Origin: Colwellia psychrerythraea
GTDB lineage: Bacteria > Pseudomonadota > Gammaproteobacteria > Enterobacterales > Alteromonadaceae
Reading direction: 5' to 3'
Assembly (NCBI RefSeq): GCF_000764185.1
Contig: NZ_JQEC01000034.1
Span: forward strand, 25,026-89,025
Length of the DNA: 64,000 nucleotides
Positions 59,079-64,000 of this stretch are shown piece by piece. Made by a program: the position numbers and the translations under genes. Position 1 is the stretch's first letter. The number at the start of each line of letters is the position of its first letter. The notes beneath the pieces are model-generated. The model had not been told where the DNA came from, searched no databases, and saw nothing but the letters and a program-made list of their open reading frames with translations.

Positions 59079-59963
59079 CTAAGTTTGGTAAGTAACAGTA
59101 TTCTTGCCATGTGACTTCGCTTGATAAAGTAAGGTATCAACACGTTTAGCGATAGAATTGGCATCGTCGCCTTTTATTACTTCACAGATACCTAAACTAA
59201 TGGTGATATTAATATCTGACAATAAAGTTATTTTGGCGACGGTTTCACGGAGTTTTTCAGCCAATATTACTACATCAGCTTGTGTCCTAGATTCAGATAA
59301 AATGACAAACTCTTCTCCACCTATTCTAAATAGGTGATCCGTTTGTCTAATATGTTTTTCAATTAGCTCACTAAATCTTTGTAATACTTTATCGCCGACA
59401 TCATGACCATAGTTATCATTTATATTTTTAAAATCGTCAATGTCTATGCTGATAATGGAAAAAGGGATATTGTAACGTTCAAAACCAGCCAGTAAGCTTT
59501 TGATTTTGAGGTTGTAGGCCTTTCTATTTTTAATGCTGGTAAGCTCATCAAGAAGTGCCTGATCTTTTAATTGCTGATTTGCTTTTTCTAAAGACGTGAT
59601 ATCCCGGCTTATGCCAAGAATTCCAATATTACAGCCGTCATATTCAAAAGGAATTTTTTTAGTTAATAGATACACTTTTCTGCCATCGGGGTAAGTGACC
59701 CATTCCTCGTTAGTTCTGACGTGACCTTTGGCTAACATGAGTTTATCGTTATGCCTGAAAGTAGTTGCTAAGTCATGGTCGAATATTTCAAAGTCATCTT
59801 TGCCAAGCATGTCTTCAGGGGATTTATTGATAAAATTAAGAAAAGCAGTGTTACAACCAAGATATTTGAAGTCTTTATCTTTATAAAAAATTAAATCATC
59901 AATTAAATTAATAACGGAGCTAAGTAATACATTATTATTTTTTAAATATTCTACATACTCCAT
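59079..59963 (-). CDS. Diguanylate cyclase with PAS sensor
   Basis: The 294-residue protein has an N-terminal PAS domain (about 10-125: LIDDLIFYKDKDFKYLGCN, EDMLGKDDFEIFDHD, GILGISRDIT) and a C-terminal GGDEF domain (about 135-294). The active site reads FRIGGEEFVILSES and the RQTD inhibitory I-site lies five residues upstream, so it should make cyclic di-GMP from two GTP and be feedback-inhibited. No membrane helix or signal peptide is seen. DLIFYKDKDFKYL is a common bacterial PAS motif of this class. The signal is unknown; it stands alone and converges on the AraC/DJ-1 gene. Confidence 0.92.
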   Translation of the reverse strand: MEYVEYLKNNNVLLSSVINLIDDLIFYKDKDFKYLGCNTAFLNFINKSPEDMLGKDDFEIFDHDLATTFRHNDKLMLAKGHVRTNEEWVTYPDGRKVYLLTKKIPFEYDGCNIGILGISRDITSLEKANQQLKDQALLDELTSIKNRKAYNLKIKSLLAGFERYNIPFSIISIDIDDFKNINDNYGHDVGDKVLQRFSELIEKHIRQTDHLFRIGGEEFVILSESRTQADVVILAEKLRETVAKITLLSDINITISLGICEVIKGDDANSIAKRVDTLLYQAKSHGKNTVTYQT

Positions 59964-60144
59964 ATACCCACCTTGTTGCTGCTTTAACTTCGTTCATCAT
60001 TGAATATGGCAAATGAACAAAACTTCCTTGTACCCTGTTAATATACCCATAAATAAAGCTTACAAGCAAAACAAACAGCAAAAACTTGTCACTAGCTGCT
60101 AGCTACGGCAAAATAGTCACCAATATTTATTAATTGAGAAAAAT

Positions 60145-60801
60145 ATGAGCGAACAACTATCAACGGCACTTTCTAAAGCCCTATCTATATCAGAGAAGCA
60201 AATTAGCCAAATGTTAGTAATGCAAGATGCGATGAACAGTCGTGTTAGTGATACGTGGCGTGAAAATGGCTATGAATGGTATCGTGCTATTTGGGTAGAA
60301 TGTGCGGAGATGTTAGATCATCATGGTTGGAAGTGGTGGAAGCATCAAGAAATTGATATCGCTCAAGTACAACTAGAACTGGTAGATATTTTTCATTTTG
60401 GCTTAAGCTTGCGTTTAATGTCAGGCGATAGTGCAAAATTAATTGCCGGTGACCTTGCCAAAGAGTTGCATCAAGGTACAGCGGAGAGTGATTTTAAAGT
60501 AGCACTTGAAAACCTGGCTTCTGCCGCAGTAACAAATAAAGCTTTTGATGCAAAAGCGTTAGCTGATTGCATGTCTTTAATGAATATGGATTTAGATGAG
60601 CTATTCCGTCAATATGTTGGCAAGAATACTTTAAACTTTTTCCGCCAAGATCATGGCTATAAAGATGGCAGCTATATCAAAGAATGGCACGGTGAGGAAG
60701 ATAATGAAGTGTTAGCAAAGCTTGTTAGTAGCTTAGATGCTGGCGCGGAAGACTTTCAACAGCAGTTATACAAAGCGTTAGAAGAAAAGTACCCTGCTTA
60801 A
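60145..60801 (+). CDS. All-alpha dimeric dUTPase-like NTP pyrophosphatase
   Basis: The 218-residue protein belongs to the dimeric dUTPase/MazG-like superfamily. The metal sites show as ECAEMLDHHGWKWWK (ExxE) and VQLELVDIFHFG (ExxD), separated by about 20 residues. WYRAIWVECAEML and the C-terminal NFFRQDHGYKDGSYIKEW also fit the Leishmania/Campylobacter-type dimeric dUTPases. It hydrolyses dUTP to dUMP and pyrophosphate, so keeping uracil out of DNA and feeding thymidylate synthesis. It is a single gene with a short upstream region that shows no special signal. Confidence 0.85.
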   Translation: MSEQLSTALSKALSISEKQISQMLVMQDAMNSRVSDTWRENGYEWYRAIWVECAEMLDHHGWKWWKHQEIDIAQVQLELVDIFHFGLSLRLMSGDSAKLIAGDLAKELHQGTAESDFKVALENLASAAVTNKAFDAKALADCMSLMNMDLDELFRQYVGKNTLNFFRQDHGYKDGSYIKEWHGEEDNEVLAKLVSSLDAGAEDFQQQLYKALEEKYPA

Positions 60802-60988
60802 ACTACACTTCTACCTATTAATTATAGGTACAGTATAAAAGTAGCGTATATAGGTATAGTGTAAGGTGCGGAGTTTTGACGCTGCACCTATCTTTACAAT
60901 TAACATACTTCGGTTACAAGAACGTTAAGTCATAGCCCCAGTAGTAAACTTACCTCTCAATAAAATTCTCTCATAAAAGATCGATCTC

Positions 60989-61004
60989 TGGCACACATTC
61001 TGCT
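60989..61004 (+). promoter_or_regulatory. Candidate sigma-54 promoter
   Basis: TGGCACACATTCTGCT matches TGGYRYRNNNNTTGCW at all but one defined position (C for the first T of TTGC) with correct spacing. It points towards the DUF2726 gene 248 bases away, or to a transcript in between. No enhancer site was recognised. Confidence 0.45.
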
Positions 61005-61150
61005 TAATCCTAAGAAAGTAGTACGTTTATTCTCTGAAAAGGGCAAAGCGTCAAGAATTTGAATCATACCTATCAAATTCATTAGATAAACAACTTCTAG
61101 CTTACAGAAAGCAATGAGTATAAATTTTCAAGTTCAAGGCGCGGGATGAG

Positions 61151-61192
61151 TAATAGCTGGCTATTATGATTGAATGCGACGTAGAAATTGGA
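61151..61192. repeat. Second copy of hairpin-plus-CGTAG element
   Basis: TAATAGC-TG-GCTATTA (61151-61166) is a perfect hairpin. After 13 bases comes CGTAGAAATTGGA (61180-61192), one base different from the block at 722-734, which sits at exactly the same distance from its own, unrelated hairpin. Both have TGA directly after the hairpin. This supports a diverged interspersed repeat. Confidence 0.4.
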
Positions 61193-61251
61193 GATTTAGG
61201 CCATTTGAAGATGATTAAATAACGAATGTGATTGGCATATAGGAGAAGTAT

Positions 61252-61935
61252 ATGGAACTGATATTATTTGCCTTAATTACCTTAGTGGTAATTGTTGCCG
61301 TGTTAGCTAGTCGTTTAAATGATAATAGCTTCCCTTTTCCTTTTGATAGTAAAGAAGCACTTTTTACTCCAGCAGAAAAAAACTTTCAAAACTTAGTTGA
61401 GCAGGCACTAGGGACAAAATATAGAGTATTAAACCGCGTGCGATTGAGTGATGTGGTAACTATTCGCAATGGTGTTTCAAGTCGTGCTGGTCAAACAGCG
61501 GCCAAAAGTGCAGAAACAAAATATTTAGATTTTGTTATTTGTGATCGTAGCAGCATGAAGTTACTTGGCGCCATTGATTTAGTCGATACCCAGGGTAGGG
61601 GTTATAAAATTAAAAAAGATTGGTTTGTTAGCGGTAGCCTTGAGGCTGCTTCAATTCCACACCTTCGTATCAAAGTAAAAGCCAATTACACCCTAGAAGA
61701 AATTAGGTCTTGTATACATACTCGCTTACTAGGTAAGTCAGCTGCTAATTTTGCTCCACAACCGAAGATAAAAGGTCGTATCATCCCTGCACCTATGGTC
61801 AGAGCAAGAAATAAATCAGTAGGTGCACTAACTGCGGCAGCTGCTAGGGCAGAAGTAGAACAACAAACACCAATAATGTCACAGCTATCGGCTGGGCAAT
61901 TGGGAACTATGCCAGCTTCTTCTTTATCACATTAG
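61252..61935 (+). CDS. DUF2726 membrane-anchored protein
   Basis: The 227-residue protein has an N-terminal membrane helix (LILFALITLVVIVAVLASRL) and a DUF2726 domain: FTPAEKNFQNLVEQALGTKYRVLNRVRLSDVV, KYLDFVICDRSSMKLLGAIDLVD and IRIKVKANYTLEEIRSCI-like HLRIKVKANYTLEEIRSCI segments. The fold is related to restriction-endonuclease-like nucleases, but no catalytic set is clear and no role has been established. The Ala/Gln-rich tail is probably disordered. An AGGAGAAG ribosome site supports the start. The gene ends before a clear terminator and lies just upstream of the tRNA-tuf operon. Confidence 0.8.
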   Translation: MELILFALITLVVIVAVLASRLNDNSFPFPFDSKEALFTPAEKNFQNLVEQALGTKYRVLNRVRLSDVVTIRNGVSSRAGQTAAKSAETKYLDFVICDRSSMKLLGAIDLVDTQGRGYKIKKDWFVSGSLEAASIPHLRIKVKANYTLEEIRSCIHTRLLGKSAANFAPQPKIKGRIIPAPMVRARNKSVGALTAAAARAEVEQQTPIMSQLSAGQLGTMPASSLSH

Positions 61936-62052
61936 GTAATATAGCTTAGCGTAGATTTCATCAGCAGAAAATAACACTACTATATATAGGTAAATAACAT
62001 AGAGCAGAATTTTGTAGGCAAATAATTCAATAAAAAATTAGCACGATAGAAT

Positions 62053-62112
62053 AAAAAAACCGAGCTTACTATTCCAATCTTATTTAACGGTGGAATATAA
62101 GCTCGGATTTTT
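62053..62112 (+). terminator. Terminator after the DUF2726 gene
   Basis: CCGAGCTTA and TAAGCTCGG extend through TATTCCA/TGGAATA into a long stem with one bulged base, and a T-run follows. The A-run on the other side would make it work in both directions. Confidence 0.8.
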
Positions 62113-62225
62113 ACTTTAATCAGCTACGACATTTAACCAAGTGGTTAAAGTAACCATTGCTTGAAGAAAAAATAAACAAACAAACAATAAACACGAAAAA
62201 AGTTCAAAATATTTCAATTTAGCTA

Positions 62226-62254
62226 TTGCAAGGTGCAAAACATTACACTAGAAT
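62226..62254 (+). promoter_or_regulatory. Promoter of the tRNA-tuf operon
   Basis: TTGCAA (62226-62231) and TAGAAT (62249-62254) are separated by exactly 17 bases and lie 19 bases upstream of the first tRNA. The operon order is thrU-tyrU-glyT-thrT-tufB as in E. coli, where growth-rate control acts on this promoter. Confidence 0.7.
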
Positions 62255-62273
62255 TCGCACCACTTAATGTAGT

Positions 62274-62349
<76 letters not shown>

Positions 62350-62412
62350 TTAATACTTATTAAAGCATTGCTTTTATAAGGTACCTTTTTTTAAAGGTAT
62401 AGGCTTGTAAGT

Positions 62413-62497
62413 GGAGGGGTTCCCGAGTGGCCAAAGGGATCAGACTGTAAATCTGACGGCTCAGCCTTCGGTGGTTCGAATCCACCTCCCTCCACCA
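62413..62497 (+). tRNA. tRNA-Tyr (anticodon GTA)
   Basis: An 85-base class II tRNA with a long variable arm and encoded CCA. The acceptor GGAGGG pairs with CCCTCC, the anticodon loop is CTGTAAA (GTA) and the T arm has GTTCGAATC. Confidence 0.96.
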
Positions 62498-62570
62498 TAT
62501 TTAAATTTATTCTTGTGACGTTTTGCGAAACGAGGATAGGTTAAAAGACAGAGATAGTTTTATAGAGTTA

Positions 62571-62644
62571 GCGGGCGTCGTATAGTGGTAATACCTTAGC
62601 CTTCCAAGCTAAAGCTGCGAGTTCGATTCTCGCCGCCCGCTCCA
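62571..62644 (+). tRNA. tRNA-Gly (anticodon TCC)
   Basis: A 74-base cloverleaf with encoded CCA. The acceptor GCGGGCG pairs with CGCCCGC, the anticodon loop is CTTCCAA (TCC) and the T arm has GTTCGATTC. Confidence 0.97.
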
Positions 62645-62660
62645 ATCTTTGTACATGTAT

Positions 62661-62736
62661 GCTGATATGGCTCAGTTGGTAGAGCGCACCCTTGGTAAGG
62701 GTGAGGTCGGCAGTTCGAATCTGCCTATCAGCACCA
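62661..62736 (+). tRNA. tRNA-Thr (anticodon GGT)
   Basis: A 76-base cloverleaf with encoded CCA. The acceptor GCTGATA pairs with TATCAGC, the anticodon loop is CTTGGTA (GGT) and the T arm has GTTCGAATC. It precedes tuf by 83 bases. Confidence 0.97.
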
Positions 62737-62819
62737 TTCCTAGATTACCCTATCCCTATCTCACATTAAAAATGTAAACTTAAACAGTAAATTATTACTA
62801 TACCCAGAGGTATTTCGCA

Positions 62820-64000
62820 ATGGCTAAAGAAAAATTTGAACGTCTAAAACCGCACGTTAACGTTGGTACAATCGGACACGTTGATCACGGTAAAACAACA
62901 TTAACAGCCGCTATCTCTGCGGTATTAACTAAAGTTCACGGTGGTGAAGTTAAAGATTTCGCACAAATCGATAACGCTCCTGAAGAACGTGAACGTGGTA
63001 TTACAATCAATACTTCTCACATCGAGTACGATACTGAATCACGTCACTACGCTCACGTAGATTGTCCTGGCCATGCTGATTACATCAAAAACATGATCAC
63101 TGGTGCTGCACAAATGGATGGCGCTATCTTAGTAGTTGCTGCTACAGATGGTCCTATGCCACAAACACGTGAGCATATCTTACTTTCTCGTCAAGTTGGT
63201 GTTCCTTACATCATCGTGTTCATGAACAAATGTGACATGGTAGATGACGAAGAGTTATTAGAATTAGTAGAAATGGAAGTTCGTGAACTTCTTTCTGAAT
63301 ATGATTTCCCAGGTGATGACTTACCAGTTATCCAAGGTTCAGCTTTAGGCGCACTTAACGGTGAAGAAAAATGGGAAGCGAAAGTTATTGAACTTGCTGA
63401 TCATTTAGATACTTACATCCCAGAGCCAGAGCGTGCTATTGATGGTGCATTCATCATGCCTATCGAAGATGTATTTTCAATCTCAGGCCGTGGTACTGTT
63501 GTAACTGGTCGTGTTGAACGTGGTATCATCAAAGTTGGTGAAGAAGTAGAAGTTGTTGGTATCCGTGATACACAAAAATCAACTTGTACAGGTGTTGAAA
63601 TGTTCCGTAAGCTTCTTGACGAAGGTCGTGCTGGCGAGAACTGTGGTGTTCTTCTACGTGGTCTTAAGCGTGAAGATGTTGAACGTGGTCAAGTACTATG
63701 TGCTCCTGGTTCAATCTTACCTCACACTAAATTCGAATCAGAAGTATACGTACTTTCTAAAGATGAAGGTGGTCGTCATACTCCATTCTTTAAAGGATAC
63801 CGTCCACAGTTTTACTTCCGTACAACAGATATCACAGGTGCTGTAGAGCTTCCTGAAGGTGTTGAAATGGTAATGCCTGGCGACAACCTTAAGTTTGTTG
63901 TTGAGCTAATCAACCCAGTAGCGATGGACGAAGGTTTACGCTTCGCTATCCGTGAAGGTGGTCGTACTGTTGGTGCTGGTGTTGTTTCTAAGATTATGGA
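62820..64000 (+). CDS. tuf: Elongation factor Tu (tufB copy), cut at the window end
   Basis: The frame runs from the ATG at 62820 (AGAGG site before it) to the window end, giving 393 codons plus two bases. The usual length is about 394, so only the last residue or two and the stop are missing. G1 GHVDHGKT, the switch [10 protein letters not shown]3 DCPGH and G4 NKCD are intact. The three domains end with [15 protein letters not shown]-Tu carries aminoacyl-tRNA to the ribosome with GTP. Its place after the thr-tyr-gly-thr tRNAs identifies it as the tufB copy; a second tufA copy in an str operon is expected outside the window. Confidence 0.98.
   Translation, partial: MAKEKFERLKPHVNVGTIGHVDHGKTTLTAAISAVLTKVHGGEVKDFAQIDNAPEERERGITINTSHIEYDTESRHYAHVDCPGHADYIKNMITGAAQMDGAILVVAATDGPMPQTREHILLSRQVGVPYIIVFMNKCDMVDDEELLELVEMEVRELLSEYDFPGDDLPVIQGSALGALNGEEKWEAKVIELADHLDTYIPEPERAIDGAFIMPIEDVFSISGRGTVVTGRVERGIIKVGEEVEVVGIRDTQKSTCTGVEMFRKLLDEGRAGENCGVLLRGLKREDVERGQVLCAPGSILPHTKFESEVYVLSKDEGGRHTPFFKGYRPQFYFRTTDITGAVELPEGVEMVMPGDNLKFVVELINPVAMDEGLRFAIREGGRTVGAGVVSKIM

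Larger units (their letters stand above)
60802..61251. other. Gene-free region upstream of the DUF2726 gene
   Basis: These 450 bases have no supported gene. They contain a strong sigma-54-like site (60989-61004), then a structured stretch with the hairpin-plus-CGTAG block at 61151-61192 related to 695-734, then the AGGAG ribosome site of the DUF2726 gene. A small RNA starting near 61015 is possible but has no terminator that I can see. Confidence 0.4.

Overview
The window looks like a chromosomal segment of a marine, cold-adapted gammaproteobacterium of the Alteromonadales, most like Colwellia. This rests on the AT-rich composition, the pyruvate dehydrogenase aceF-lpd end, two AcnB-type aconitases, a FabY-type ketosynthase, many secreted proteases, an Oar-like TonB receptor, and the tRNA-Thr/Tyr/Gly/Thr-tuf cluster in the enterobacterial order. 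The genus is inferred from protein character, not from a database search. I see no prophage, CRISPR array, transposase gene or clear pseudogene. Mobile DNA is limited to small non-coding elements.

Layout. 1-2.3 kb: end of the pyruvate dehydrogenase operon (aceF 3' part, lpd). 2.5-3.1 kb: a lone MSHA-type pilin. 3.2-7.8 kb (minus): a tight four-gene cluster of secreted zinc metalloprotease, lipoprotein, response regulator and histidine kinase, with a perfect 19-bp palindrome upstream. 8.2-10.3 kb: two envelope proteins of unclear role. 10.3-19.4 kb: GntR/FCD regulator, secreted GH2 beta-galactosidase translationally coupled to a kinase/phospho-lyase fusion, and a convergent pair of saccharopine dehydrogenases. 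19.6-22.5 kb: DUF1326/DUF2182 pair, a matrixin-like protein and a lipoprotein. 22.7-28.6 kb: two divergent acnB paralogues. 28.8-36.6 kb: HlyD/ABC exporter with a sigma-54 promoter and paired palindromes upstream, followed by an NtrC-type regulator and its kinase. 36.8-44.7 kb: esterase, trhO, a 260-bp MITE, S41 and S9 peptidases, MarR regulator, solute-binding protein. 45-51.2 kb: RIO kinase, K+ channel/GltS/lipoprotein cluster, SRPBCC protein, topoisomerase III. 51.4-62 kb: TonB receptor, EamA transporter, fabY, AraC/DJ-1 regulator, diguanylate cyclase, dUTPase, DUF2726 protein. 62.2-64 kb: four tRNAs and tuf, cut by the window end just before its stop.

The most interesting region is 10.3-19.4 kb. 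The phospho-lyase fusion resembles hydroxylysine kinase joined to 5-phosphohydroxylysine phospho-lyase, whose product is 2-aminoadipate semialdehyde. The neighbouring Lys1/Lys9-like enzymes reach the same semialdehyde from lysine. The beta-galactosidase coupled to the fusion could release hydroxylysine from collagen-type galactosyl-hydroxylysine. I propose, as a hypothesis, a collagen/hydroxylysine-lysine catabolic locus under an FCD regulator. The second is the exporter locus, where a perfect match to the sigma-54 consensus and two spaced palindromes precede an operon ending in its own NtrC-type regulator.
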